The translations under genes and the position numbers were made by a program. A DNA stretch of 64,000 nt from Planctomycetota bacterium (GTDB taxonomy: Bacteria > Planctomycetota > Planctomycetia > Pirellulales > Pirellulaceae). Under the pieces are notes generated by a model. It searched no databases and had not been told where the DNA came from. It worked only from the letters and a program-made list of their open reading frames with translations. Location of the stretch: assembly GCA_014381825.1 (NCBI GenBank), contig JACNKX010000072.1, positions 1 through 64,000 on the forward strand, read 5' to 3'. How positions within the stretch are numbered: position 1 is the stretch's first letter; the number at the start of each line of letters is the position of its first letter. Shown here one piece after another: positions 53,501 to 62,271 of the stretch.

Positions 53501-56015
53501 TAATCCAGCTGTATAACCATTTGGCTCCGTTAGGATTTCGTTCGGCGTTAAACTTTGTGCCAAGACCCGACAGGTCAGGCCCTTGCACGATTTCCTTCTC
53601 ACCGCGGAACGTCGCTGTGTTTGGAAAGTCCTTGTGATTATGACACGCCAGGCAACCGCGTTCCTCGAACTGTACTTTGCCGCGTTCGGCGGAAGCCGCC
53701 GCAACGCCCTCGGGTGCTTCTAGATACTCGAAATTCTGCGAACGACCACTCAGATAGGTAACGATTCCCAGAATCTCAAGTGGCTCGAAAGCGGACGCAT
53801 CAGCATCGTGACCATCCGTAAAATGACTCCACAAACCAAACAGTTGCGGCATTCTTGAACTTGGCCTGAAATTCTTTGGCTCGCGAATCCAATCAAACAT
53901 GAATTCGGCGTCGAGCTTCTGCTTCGCATATCGTAAGCTTGGACCCGGCTTGCGAATGACGCCTGCGTTCTCAACATCCTTGAACAACGGAACGAGCGTC
54001 GAGTGAGTTCGCACAGATAACGCAGGCTCTTCAGCGACGGCATCAGCTAGTAACGCTTCGTAGATCCGATGCCGAACGGCGTCTCGTTCAGGATGCTCCG
54101 CAAGCTCAGTCGTCCACGCCTTCACTTCATCAGCGAGGATGTCGAACCCAGCTTCCGCCTGCAACTGCAAAGCCGCCGCAAAGTAGTTGGGCTCCAATCG
54201 CAAATCCGGTCCAATCCGTTCGCCGCGATCATAGCCATTGATTTCATGACAGCCGTAGCAGCCGTATTTGCGAATCAAATTATAGCCACGGACCACCGTC
54301 GGCGCTGGCGGATCGGGAAACCGCTCACTCGGCTCCAACTCCGTGACCTCGTGATGACACTTCAAACAAGACGCCTCGGCAAATCGATCAGGATACATCG
54401 GATAAATCCAATGCGGATTATCAAACCAACCGAGTTCTCGCGACCACTCTTTCGATTGAAGCTTGCTGTTCGGGGTGTGCGATGCCCACTCGAAAGCCGT
54501 CGCACTTCCCTGCCCATCGTGACAGATTGTGCAGGCAAAATCAGACAACTTGTGAGGGCTCAACGAGCCGATAAACAAGTCCAGTCTCGGGTGCGAAGTA
54601 TACGGACTTGGCAATCCGCGACGGACCGTGAGGACCAATGTCTCGTTTGATTCCGCCGCATCGAGCAGCCGGAACACGACCTTTCGAGGATCACGAACGG
54701 GATCACCATCAATCTGCGCGATCACATCACCCAACTTCAATCCAGTGCCGCCGATCGCCCCATCGCCTCGCCCGCCGGACAGCAATTGCTGACGAATATC
54801 GGACCCCGAGGCAGAATTAGGCTGACCATCGATAATCGCAGTTGCCTGGGACGCTAGAGACTCAGGCCTTACAAACTGAACAGTGACATCGTTAACGTCA
54901 AGCAATCCTTCGTTAGCCAGCCGCAACCCGTAGTACCGGGAAAGCAAAGCATCGGGCTTGTTCTCACCATCTCCTGCGGGCGACTCGGGAGGCAGCAGAA
55001 CAAAGTCGATCACGTTTTCGTTTTCATACGCCGGATCGATCGCAGAACCGGGATTCGTCTTCTGAATCGATTGATGACAGGTCGTACAGCGATCGAAACG
55101 ACGAACCTTGCTGAAGTTGTAATCGATCTGAAGGCCTTCGCTCCACAAATTGTCGATCTTACGAGGCGAATTGAAAGCATCGAGGATTGGCAATTCAAGC
55201 CATCGTTTTCCGGGCAGAGGAATCCATCCGTACCAAGTGATATAGGTTGAACGCCGGTCGGCCTCGACGGTTTCCAATTGCATCAGCCCAGCTTGGTTCT
55301 TCGCTAGTGCTTCCTGCGCAACGTCTTCGGCATCCGTGATCTTCTTGATGATCGCCAGCAAATCGGTTCGTTGTGTCTTCGCTTGATCGTAAGCGATCTG
55401 CAAGCCATTGACTCTTGCGAGCTCTTCATCAACCTTAAGTTGCTGTTCAGCCATCTCTTCGTCGGACTTATTATCGCGAACTTGCAACCCAAGAGTCGCA
55501 ACCGCTGCATCTCGATCAGCCCTGGCAAACTTCAAATTCCCAAGCCGAGTTTCCTCGGTGACCCGAAGAGTTTCGATGATCGCGCGCATTCGCCCGATAA
55601 CATCGTCTCGAATCGGCTCCGCTGCTGACGTGCCCCCGGCGGCCGTTAACTTCTCTTTAAAGTGCGATTCGATCGCTTCCGCCGCGTCGACACTGCCCGC
55701 GGTGACATCAACTGCCTTAATCTGCTCAACGAAGTCCTCCAACAACGACCACTCGATTGCCTCACGGCGAACGTCATCCAACCGCTTAACCAAAGCCGTG
55801 TGTTCGCGAACTGCGACTTCGGTATCAAACTGAAGCTTGCGCCAATCGGTCAGCGTTAGCTCGACCCTATTAGCCGTTCGCTGATACGGCTTCCACGGGC
55901 GCGCGTGATCCTTCGCGAGCAACCAGATCGTTGTTACGAGCAAAGCGACGCCCGAGACCGCGAAGATCTTGTGCAGCAGCTTTGTGTTACGCCAGGATTG
56001 TTCCGTTGCTGGCAT
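50514..56015 (-). CDS. Giant octahaem cytochrome c with PDZ and cupredoxin-like domains
   Basis: The 1833-residue protein is anchored by an N-terminal span (about 14-35). A coiled coil (~60-250) follows, then eight CxxCH sites near residues 310 (CTTCH), 495 (CTICH), 549 (CLKCH), 586 (CYGCH), 787 (CLACH), 994 (CYGCH), 1165 (CAGCH) and 1431 (CVKCH). A PDZ-like domain (about 371-464, with GLKLGDVIAQIDGDPV) lies between the first two. There is a His/Asp-rich loop (~1036-1067), a Pro-rich linker (~1536-1586), and a C-terminal copper-like domain (~1596-1833, GHNTK and CSIHPWMTAW). It follows the cytochrome b genes by 32 bases and replaces the usual cytochrome c1/f. It should move electrons from Rieske to carriers. 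Copper binding and the electron path are inferred. Confidence 0.9.
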   Translation of the reverse strand: MPATEQSWRNTKLLHKIFAVSGVALLVTTIWLLAKDHARPWKPYQRTANRVELTLTDWRKLQFDTEVAVREHTALVKRLDDVRREAIEWSLLEDFVEQIKAVDVTAGSVDAAEAIESHFKEKLTAAGGTSAAEPIRDDVIGRMRAIIETLRVTEETRLGNLKFARADRDAAVATLGLQVRDNKSDEEMAEQQLKVDEELARVNGLQIAYDQAKTQRTDLLAIIKKITDAEDVAQEALAKNQAGLMQLETVEADRRSTYITWYGWIPLPGKRWLELPILDAFNSPRKIDNLWSEGLQIDYNFSKVRRFDRCTTCHQSIQKTNPGSAIDPAYENENVIDFVLLPPESPAGDGENKPDALLSRYYGLRLANEGLLDVNDVTVQFVRPESLASQATAIIDGQPNSASGSDIRQQLLSGGRGDGAIGGTGLKLGDVIAQIDGDPVRDPRKVVFRLLDAAESNETLVLTVRRGLPSPYTSHPRLDLFIGSLSPHKLSDFACTICHDGQGSATAFEWASHTPNSKLQSKEWSRELGWFDNPHWIYPMYPDRFAEASCLKCHHEVTELEPSERFPDPPAPTVVRGYNLIRKYGCYGCHEINGYDRGERIGPDLRLEPNYFAAALQLQAEAGFDILADEVKAWTTELAEHPERDAVRHRIYEALLADAVAEEPALSVRTHSTLVPLFKDVENAGVIRKPGPSLRYAKQKLDAEFMFDWIREPKNFRPSSRMPQLFGLWSHFTDGHDADASAFEPLEILGIVTYLSGRSQNFEYLEAPEGVAAASAERGKVQFEERGCLACHNHKDFPNTATFRGEKEIVQGPDLSGLGTKFNAERNPNGAKWLYSWIKQPSRYHARTVMPDLFLTPIEPPVVTAADPTADAANPAAETTDAELEPTDPAADIVAYLLESSTVDWHPAEGTLTGGADVDATTLDRLVLENLKDAFAEAAASRYAVEGIPARLRDELKGAEIELLTDAEGAVVNALLTTDAKLLYLGRKSVAKYGCYGCHDVPGFEDAKPIGTALADWGRKESSKLAFEHITHYLEGHGHGGHDAHADGAHADDFHADEAHASDDGETEEMRDFYHGQIESHHRAGFIYQKLTEPRSYDYHKTENKKYNERLRMPKFPFSAQEREAVITFVLGLVADPPTEKYIYQPDERQKAIAEGRQILDKYNCAGCHMLEPEAWSIAHTPDAFGEQPAGKAYPFLKTHFTPEQLQASAKVDPSGLMHSILKGMPALEDRPGGVRPLIYDDYGDPIEDEDDYSPSSLEFPFDLWRPTTVGGNVFEVGVLPLNVRAPQIEKKYSTRGGFLAKYLLQPVVQREKQVNPAAKGTEAWGWLPPPLVGEGSKVQSSWLHDFLLNPYPIRPAVVLRMPRFNMSPEEATKLVNYFAAIDNVDYPYDSSERQQDNHLSSLAAAYQQASGGAGNRFGDAMKVVTNNNYCVKCHLVGDFEPKGADRAKAPNLAVVYNRLRPGFLRNWIANPKTVLPYTSMPVNVPYDPDLEHMGGVSQDLYHGTSVEQVDALVDLLLNYDKYSKQRSSVAELITGEPTASTAVVPSPVARPDQPSPTPKPSTPVPKPVVPSPQPKPAPVASAKPLPDFLKNLPKATGWGDLKVRFTYDGTAPSPLPTNVTKDQEFCGKFGLVDEKVVVNAENGGIQNIVATLYRGRNNSPIPIHESYLEHVRDEIVLDNNKCRFEPRVTVLWTPQTLVLKNSDTVGHNTKIETFANPAINDIIPAGATANKLFPRAERRAAGVACSIHPWMTAWLVVRDDPYAAVSDKDGNLEVKNLPEGDWTIQFWQEVQGYVQDVKVNGKKSEWKKGLVEVKIEDGKITDIGSVQFAPKP

Positions 56016-56047
56016 CTTTCCATCCCCGCCCTATGTGGCGGCGTCAG

Positions 56048-57421
56048 TTAGAAGTTCAGGAAGTACTCGGGAATCGATATGAAGTATTTCATCTGCACGA
56101 CCCAACGAGCGAGCATCTTAATGGGCAATAATGCCATCAAGAGAATCAAGTTCGACAAGACCATATAACGAACAAACCCCATCCGCATAAACATCTCGCG
56201 GAAGAACTTGCTATAGATCACCATCGCTGGCGGACCGCCACCGAAGTAAAACGCCAGTGCCATAATGCCAGGTGATTCTCGAACCAATATGTATCCGATC
56301 TTCACGGCCATCGAGGCATCATCGGCCGCTTTCGGACGCCCCATCTGAAGCAGGTCGACCCAGAAATACTGAGACAAGTCAACATTGTTTAACGCTTCGA
56401 CTTTGTGCGCATCCCAAGTCTCATAGAACCCGAAGAAGTTCCAATTCGGACCTCGCAAAAACGTCCCCATGACGATCAACGTGACCCAAAGCACGAGAAA
56501 GCCGAATTGAAAAGTGCAGTAGGCAAACTTACGTTCATTGATCGTGTAATAACCGTTGCCACGCTTATTGAAATCGATAAACGGGATCGCCATCAAGCCG
56601 CCAACGACAACTCCAGGTAGCACAACCCCCGCCATCCACGGATCGTAATAGACCAACATCTCCTGAAGGCCGAGAAAATACCAAGGAGCCTTCGAAGGAT
56701 TCGGCGTCTTCACGGTACTTGCAGGCTCTTCAAGCGGTGCTTGAAGCATAATCGCCCAGATGAAAAGAACCGCGGTCAGTGCGATCATGCAGATCAACTC
56801 GGTATAGACTAAGTCAGGCCACACCAAAACCTTCTCATCATCCAGCTTCTCGAGCGGAACTTCACCACGTGCAATTCGCGCGTCGTTCTCAACTGCCCGA
56901 TGGGCTGACAGCCAAGTAAAGAAGCCGAGCAGATAAATCATCGCAACGATCGGCACGTTGTCTGGCTTCATCACAATGGACGCGAAGTCCATATCGGTCA
57001 TCGATAGCCCCATCAGCAGCAACGACAGATTTAACCCCGTCCAAGCGACCGTCGGCTTAACAAAGAAACTACGCCCAAGGTAAAGCCCGCCCATCAAGAC
57101 GAGACTGCCTACGGAATAAACCACAGGCCCCATAATCCAGTCAGCGCCATCGCGAATCAGTGGAGACAGCGACAACGCCGCCGCACCGCCATTGGTGGCG
57201 TAAGCACTCAGGATCGTGAACACGCCAGCGACCAGCAGCCACACATGAACTGTCGTCACCGCCAGACCAGAGCCGGGCAACCGAAATAACGCCTTGGCGC
57301 GCCCAGACTGCCACAAGTAATAAGCAGCGAACGCGTTCATGATGGCGACGAAGAGATAGTAGGCCGTCAGGAAACCTGCGACCTGCATAATAAAATCTTC
57401 GTAACTAACGTGACCGTGCAT
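56048..57421 (-). CDS. Cytochrome b/b6 C-terminal (subunit IV-like) protein, enlarged
   Basis: The 457-residue membrane protein has an N-terminal part of about five spans that is not in normal subunit IV, and a C-terminal part (about 210-330) like cytochrome b6f subunit IV. This carries the line NPSKAPWYFLGLQE, the position of the usual PEWY quinol motif, in which Glu is replaced by Pro. Later spans complete ~10 in total. It contributes to the quinol oxidation site together with cytochrome b6. Start ATG 57421; 32 bases before the giant cytochrome gene. Confidence 0.88.
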   Translation of the reverse strand: MHGHVSYEDFIMQVAGFLTAYYLFVAIMNAFAAYYLWQSGRAKALFRLPGSGLAVTTVHVWLLVAGVFTILSAYATNGGAAALSLSPLIRDGADWIMGPVVYSVGSLVLMGGLYLGRSFFVKPTVAWTGLNLSLLLMGLSMTDMDFASIVMKPDNVPIVAMIYLLGFFTWLSAHRAVENDARIARGEVPLEKLDDEKVLVWPDLVYTELICMIALTAVLFIWAIMLQAPLEEPASTVKTPNPSKAPWYFLGLQEMLVYYDPWMAGVVLPGVVVGGLMAIPFIDFNKRGNGYYTINERKFAYCTFQFGFLVLWVTLIVMGTFLRGPNWNFFGFYETWDAHKVEALNNVDLSQYFWVDLLQMGRPKAADDASMAVKIGYILVRESPGIMALAFYFGGGPPAMVIYSKFFREMFMRMGFVRYMVLSNLILLMALLPIKMLARWVVQMKYFISIPEYFLNF

Positions 57422-57543
57422 GGCCTAAATGAGTCCTATTTTTTTTGAGCGGTCACACGCTGGCTTAACAACCGTACTGATTTAACAACACTGCGACCTG
57501 ACGACACTCCATCGACCTACAAACAATCAACAAGCCACGAGAA

Positions 57544-58320
57544 TTACAACGGACCGCTGATCCCACCGTCTTTACGAACTCGCCAGAAGTGGATCGCCAT
57601 CAATAACGCCGCTCCTAAAGGAATTGCCACACAGTGCAAAACATAGAAGCGGTTAAGCGTTTCTTCACCGACAAATCGCGCGCCGAGCAAACCAAACCTA
57701 GCGTCGGACGCGTTAGTAATCATGTCGATCCCATCCAAAGTCAACAGCGCAGAACCAGGGCCTTCATGCCCCAGAAAGGGATGCGCGCGAGCCATATTCG
57801 ATCCGACAGTAATCGCCCAGATTGCCAACTGATCCCAGGGCAACAGATAACCTGTGAACGAGAGCAACAGCGTCAGCAACAACAAAATAACGCCGATCAC
57901 CCAGTTGAACTCACGAGGTGGCTTGTAGCTGCCGGTCAAGAACACACGATACATGTGCAGCCAAACCGTGATCACCATCGCGTGAGCGGCCCACCGATGA
58001 ATCTCTCGCAAAATGCCTAGCGACGCGACATCCCGCAACGCAAGCATATCGTTGTAAGCCCACTCCAGCGTCGGTCGGTAATAGAACATCAACAGCACGC
58101 CCGTGACTGTTTCCACTAGAAACAGAAAGAACGTCACTCCGCCCATGCACCACGTATAGCTAAGCGAAATCCCCTGCTTTTTGATCGACACGGGATGAAG
58201 ATGCAAAAAGAAGTTCGTCAGCATTACTACGACGCGGTTGCGACGATCAACAGGCGCAGGATGCCGAAAGACGCTCTTCCAGATCTGCGAACCGCGAATA
58301 ATTTCATCAAGAGGTGGCAT
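57544..58320 (-). CDS. petB: Cytochrome b6-type protein (cytochrome b N-terminal half)
   Basis: The 258-residue protein has four membrane spans and the four haem b ligands: [15 protein letters not shown] (spaced 14) and [17 protein letters not shown] (spaced 15). The 15-residue spacing and the end [12 protein letters not shown] match b6 rather than mitochondrial cytochrome b. A Cys at WCMGG aligns with the Cys that binds haem ci in b6. It takes electrons from quinol and passes them across the membrane. ATG 58320 is chosen; a longer frame to 58356 is less like the family. It precedes the subunit IV-like gene by 122 bases. Confidence 0.95.
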   Translation of the reverse strand: MPPLDEIIRGSQIWKSVFRHPAPVDRRNRVVVMLTNFFLHLHPVSIKKQGISLSYTWCMGGVTFFLFLVETVTGVLLMFYYRPTLEWAYNDMLALRDVASLGILREIHRWAAHAMVITVWLHMYRVFLTGSYKPPREFNWVIGVILLLLTLLLSFTGYLLPWDQLAIWAITVGSNMARAHPFLGHEGPGSALLTLDGIDMITNASDARFGLLGARFVGEETLNRFYVLHCVAIPLGAALLMAIHFWRVRKDGGISGPL

Positions 58321-58400
58321 ATCTATCCCAGCTGAACTGGTCCACTCACACTGCAATCAAAAGAAACGTCCGTCCCAAATAAACACAGCGCGAGAATCAA

Positions 58401-59549
58401 TCAAACAGAAACAAACGAAGCCGGGTCTTTCCACTGCCCAACCTCTTCCTTGAACTTCCGACTCTTATCAACTTCCAACTGGCCATCATCCGCGACGCGA
58501 ATTGCGAATCGCTCCAAAGGTCGCGGGGCAGGCCCTTCAAAGTTAATTCCGTCCTTATAAAAACCACTGCCGTGACAAGGACACTTAAACTTCTGCTCCC
58601 CCTCCAGCCAGTTAGGCGTACAACCCAAGTGCGTGCAAACCGATTGAAGAGCATAAATCTGAGCCTGACCGTTGTACTCGTCACGTGCGACCCAAACACC
58701 AAACTGAGCCTTGAACTTTGTCGCGACTTGACCAGGACCATAGTCATCCGGAAAGCCAACCTTAAACTTTGTTGGCGGTTCGGTGAGAATATTTGGGAAC
58801 ATAAAGCGAGCAGTACCCAGCACCCACAGGAGCATCGTTACTGCGAGCGAACTGAACCCAATCGCGAGCGATGACGTCATGAAAAACGTCCCGGCAAAGA
58901 TTGCTGTCGCAGCAACGAGAAAACCACGTCGCTCGGATGCACCAGCTCGGACGGGAGCAGACTTCGCATACTCCGGCTTGGTCGGCATTGGCGGGGCAAC
59001 CGCCTTCTTTTTCGCTGGGGTCGCACCTGTCTCCTTGGCTCGAGCCGCGGCTTCAGCCTTCGAGATCGGCCCTGGTTTTGCAGTGCCACTTCGTGCCGCA
59101 GCCAAAATGCTCGCTGTGTCTTTCGGGCCAGTCGACTTCGCAGCGACAGGCTCCTTCGCAGCGGGCGCTGCTTTCGCAGCAGCCTTCTTTTTGGGAGGAG
59201 CGGCCTTTGCCTTTTCGGCACCACTCGACTTGTCGCCGCGAGCTGCCGCCAACATTTCAGCCACGGACATCTCGCCGGGCTTCATTGCAGGGGTGGCTGG
59301 CTTGTCTGCGACTGGAGTCGCGCCCTCACTCTCAGATGCACCGCCGCCAGAATCTCCCGACCGAGCTGCGGCGAGCATATCGGCGACACTCATCTTGCCT
59401 GGCTTCGCTGGCGCAGCAGTCTTTGCCGCCGGCTTCGGCGTTTCGGGATGCGCAGCTTCCGGTGCGGGTGTCGAGTCGCCGCCGCCACCATCCTGCTTTC
59501 GGGCCGCAGCCAGAATCTCTTCGATAGAGAGGTTATCGTTATCAGCCAT
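58401..59549 (-). CDS. Rieske iron-sulfur protein with LAAAR-repeat N-terminus
   Basis: The 382-residue protein ends in a Rieske [2Fe-2S] domain with CTHLGC (305-310) and CPCHGSGF (323-330). Residues 208-250 hold an RRGF motif and hydrophobic spans, so Tat export is plausible. The first ~200 residues are a disordered Ala/Pro/Lys-rich cytoplasmic region with four copies of a short motif (S/D/T)x(E/D/S)(I/M)LAAAR at about 9-17, 54-63, 95-104 and 145-153. Rieske proteins normally lack this. The ATG at 59549 is used; the frame to 59678 adds an unrelated stretch. It is the first gene of the superoperon; its promoter should be within 59550-59825, shared divergently with purD. Confidence 0.94.
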   Translation of the reverse strand: MADNDNLSIEEILAAARKQDGGGGDSTPAPEAAHPETPKPAAKTAAPAKPGKMSVADMLAAARSGDSGGGASESEGATPVADKPATPAMKPGEMSVAEMLAAARGDKSSGAEKAKAAPPKKKAAAKAAPAAKEPVAAKSTGPKDTASILAAARSGTAKPGPISKAEAAARAKETGATPAKKKAVAPPMPTKPEYAKSAPVRAGASERRGFLVAATAIFAGTFFMTSSLAIGFSSLAVTMLLWVLGTARFMFPNILTEPPTKFKVGFPDDYGPGQVATKFKAQFGVWVARDEYNGQAQIYALQSVCTHLGCTPNWLEGEQKFKCPCHGSGFYKDGINFEGPAPRPLERFAIRVADDGQLEVDKSRKFKEEVGQWKDPASFVSV

Positions 59550-59825
59550 GAAGATTGAACCACTACAAACGGTTGTCAGCAAAGGGCTTGAATGCGGGAA
59601 GGCGCTTCGCGAGCCCTGCTTGTGAAGTTTTTCACGGAACCGAGCCCAAATTTGTATCTCACCAGCGCTAATTGTCAACCACCCCGCCTCTGCGACAATA
59701 AGTCACATCTCCATGGCCGCACTGGTTTTCGTGAGGACGTCGGCGTCCTAGAATCAGCGGCTTAACCTCTGATGTGAGCTCAGGTGAGATCGTCGATCGA
59801 TCGGGCACGGAAACGGTTGCAAGAT

Positions 59826-61115
59826 ATGAATGTCTTAGTCGTCGGCAATGGTGGACGAGAACATGCGCTAGCTTGGAAAATTGGGAAGAGCCCACGCGTG
59901 GAGCGAGTCTTCGTGGCACCGGGTAACGCGGGAACGGCAGAAGATGCCGAGAACATCGACATCAAGGCGGATGATTTCCCGCGACTGATCCGATTCGCCA
60001 AGGAAAATCAAGTCGAACTGACGATCATCGGGCCGGAAGCTCCGCTGACGGCAGGAATCGTTGATGCCTTCGAGCAGACGAAGCTCCGCGTCTTCGGACC
60101 AAGCGAGGCCGCGGCCCAATTGGAGGGAAGCAAGGTATTCTGCAAGGATCTGTTGCACCATGCCAACATCCCGACGGCTGATTACAAGGTCTTCACCGAT
60201 GGCGATCGTGCTGCCAAGTACATCATCGACCGATATCCGGAAGAAAAGCAAAACGTTCCGGTGGTCGTCAAAGCTGACGGATTGGCGGCAGGCAAAGGTG
60301 TGATCGTGTGTGCGACGAGAGCAGAAGCTCTGGATGCCATCAATCGAGTTGCTCGTGATCGCGAATTCGGCGCTGCCGGCAGTCGGCTGATCGTTGAAGA
60401 GCGGCTCGATGGTCAAGAGGCCAGCGTCCTGGCCATCACCGATGGCCGAACTATCGTTACTTTGCCGCCGGCCCAAGACCATAAACCGGCTAACGATGGC
60501 GACACGGGCCCGAACACGGGTGGCATGGGAGCTTACTCCCCTGCCCCGCTGGTCGACGACGAGATGCTTCGCTGGATCGAAGAACACGTCCTGGTTCCCA
60601 CGGTCCACGCCATGAAGCGATCGCGAAATCCGTTCAAGGGGATTCTGTACGCTGGCCTGATGATGACGAACCAAGGTCCGAAGGTGCTGGAGTACAACGT
60701 CCGCTTCGGTGACCCCGAATGCCAACCGCTGCTGATGCGACTGAAGACCGACATTGTCGATGTGATCGATGCAACACTTTCGGGGGAACTCGACAAATTC
60801 GCTGGCCTCGAATGGGACCCGCGTCCTGCGGTCTGTGTCGTCATGGCAAGCGAAGGCTATCCAGGCTCGTACGAACGCGGCAGACCAATTCGCGGCCTCG
60901 CCGACGCAGCAAAGCTCCCGGACGTTAAAGTGTTTCATGCAGGAACGGCGACGCTGGACGGCGAAGTCGTTACGAACGGAGGCCGCGTCCTTGGAGTGAC
61001 CGCGATGGGAGAATCGATTTCAGACGCGAAACGCCGCGCGTACGAAGCCGTCAAGTGTATTCGCTGGGACGGCGCATGGTGCCGCAAGGACATTTCCGAC
61101 AAGGCCGTCCAGTAG
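59826..61115 (+). CDS. purD: Phosphoribosylamine-glycine ligase
   Basis: The 429-residue ATP-grasp enzyme makes glycinamide ribonucleotide in purine synthesis. It begins MNVLVVGNGGREHALAWKI, then FGPSEAAAQLEGSK, VVVKADGLAAGKGV and PNTGGMGAYSPAP, and the metal-binding EYNVRFGDPECQ. Length equals that of E. coli PurD. The ATG at 59826 fits the family start; an upstream GTG frame adds 14 residues unlike it. rlmN follows 20 bases later, so the two are an operon. Confidence 0.96.
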   Translation: MNVLVVGNGGREHALAWKIGKSPRVERVFVAPGNAGTAEDAENIDIKADDFPRLIRFAKENQVELTIIGPEAPLTAGIVDAFEQTKLRVFGPSEAAAQLEGSKVFCKDLLHHANIPTADYKVFTDGDRAAKYIIDRYPEEKQNVPVVVKADGLAAGKGVIVCATRAEALDAINRVARDREFGAAGSRLIVEERLDGQEASVLAITDGRTIVTLPPAQDHKPANDGDTGPNTGGMGAYSPAPLVDDEMLRWIEEHVLVPTVHAMKRSRNPFKGILYAGLMMTNQGPKVLEYNVRFGDPECQPLLMRLKTDIVDVIDATLSGELDKFAGLEWDPRPAVCVVMASEGYPGSYERGRPIRGLADAAKLPDVKVFHAGTATLDGEVVTNGGRVLGVTAMGESISDAKRRAYEAVKCIRWDGAWCRKDISDKAVQ

Positions 61116-61135
61116 ATTCACGTCAGCCGCAACTT

Positions 61136-62212
61136 ATGTCGACGCTTCCGTCAATCAGCCCTTTCGATCAGCAGGCCATCGAACAACTCAGGCGCGAACT
61201 GCGACTCGACCCGCAACACATTCGCGATCTCCGAAACGCATTACTGAAGCGATTCAAGGCAGACGAAGATGCACTCTCTGAGTTCACTGCGCCACATCGA
61301 TTGGCGCTACATTCACTATCGCTATTCCAACGGTGTGATTCGTCGCTAGACGGTGCAACGAAGTTGCTAATGCGCACCCGCGCGGGCATGTTGATCGAGA
61401 CAGTAATCTTGAGGATCGCGACGGGCCGGACAACTCTCTGCGTGTCGAGCCAGGTTGGATGCGCGGCGGCCTGCGAGTTCTGTGCGACGGGGAAAATGGG
61501 GATCGCTCGCAATCTGTCCTACGAAGAGATCCTCGATCAAGTGCTTCAAGCCGGCCAGTTACTGGCAACCGAAGACCGTAGGCTTCGCAACATCGTCTTC
61601 ATGGGAATGGGCGAGCCGTTTCATAACGAAGACAATCTGTATCGTGCTATCGAGTTCCTGACTTCGCCCGAGTTTTTCAACATCTCGCCCACGAAAATTC
61701 TCGTTTCGACGGTGGGCGTTACCGACGCAATGCTTCGCTGCGTCGATCGATTCCCGCAGGTCAACCTAGCGCTCAGCCTACACAGTGTTCGACAAGAAGT
61801 CCGCGAACAACTCATTCCACTTGCAACGAAGTATTCGCTCGACGAGTTGCACAACACGGTTACTGAAATCAATCGCCGCCAGCCGACGACCGTAATGATC
61901 GAATACCTGATGCTTGCCGGTACGAACGACTCGCACGACGATGCTCGCGAGCTTGCGCAATGGCTCAGGGGGCTCGACGTCCATGTCAATTTGATTCCCT
62001 ACAACCCGATCGACGATGCTCCGCAATTGTCCGGTAGCGACAACGTAGCAATCGATGCCTTCTCCTACACAATGCGCGAGGCTGGATTCAAAACGACCGT
62101 CCGCTACTCGCTCGGCAACGACATTGCCGCTGCCTGTGGCCAACTCGTGCGCCGCGAGAATCGTGAAATCGCGAAAGGCATGGATGTTGTCGGGATAGTT
62201 TCGCAAGACTGA
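61136..62212 (+). CDS. rlmN: 23S rRNA (adenine-C2)-methyltransferase RlmN
   Basis: The 358-residue radical SAM enzyme methylates A2503 of 23S rRNA and A37 of tRNA. It has the cluster motif CAACEFCATGKMG and FMGMGEP, ends with the catalytic Cys in AACGQL, and has LSLHSV and LIPYNP. Start ATG 61136 is chosen because the longer frame overlaps purD. It belongs with purD by proximity. Nothing odd. Confidence 0.95.
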   Translation: MSTLPSISPFDQQAIEQLRRELRLDPQHIRDLRNALLKRFKADEDALSEFTAPHRLALHSLSLFQRCDSSLDGATKLLMRTRAGMLIETVILRIATGRTTLCVSSQVGCAAACEFCATGKMGIARNLSYEEILDQVLQAGQLLATEDRRLRNIVFMGMGEPFHNEDNLYRAIEFLTSPEFFNISPTKILVSTVGVTDAMLRCVDRFPQVNLALSLHSVRQEVREQLIPLATKYSLDELHNTVTEINRRQPTTVMIEYLMLAGTNDSHDDARELAQWLRGLDVHVNLIPYNPIDDAPQLSGSDNVAIDAFSYTMREAGFKTTVRYSLGNDIAAACGQLVRRENREIAKGMDVVGIVSQD

Positions 62213-62271
62213 TGGGTCGTTAATCTTGCTGGACAGTCACGAGCACACAACTGCATCGGCTCAGCTTAGCG

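Noticed and set aside
58783-59625. Plus-strand frame of 280 codons opposite the Rieske gene
   Set aside because: The Ala/Phe/Gly-rich product is the complement of the Ala/Pro/Lys-rich Rieske arm; it is an artefact of base composition.
59868-60938. Minus-strand frame of 356 codons opposite purD
   Set aside because: purD is full-length and conserved; the antisense product shows no family features.
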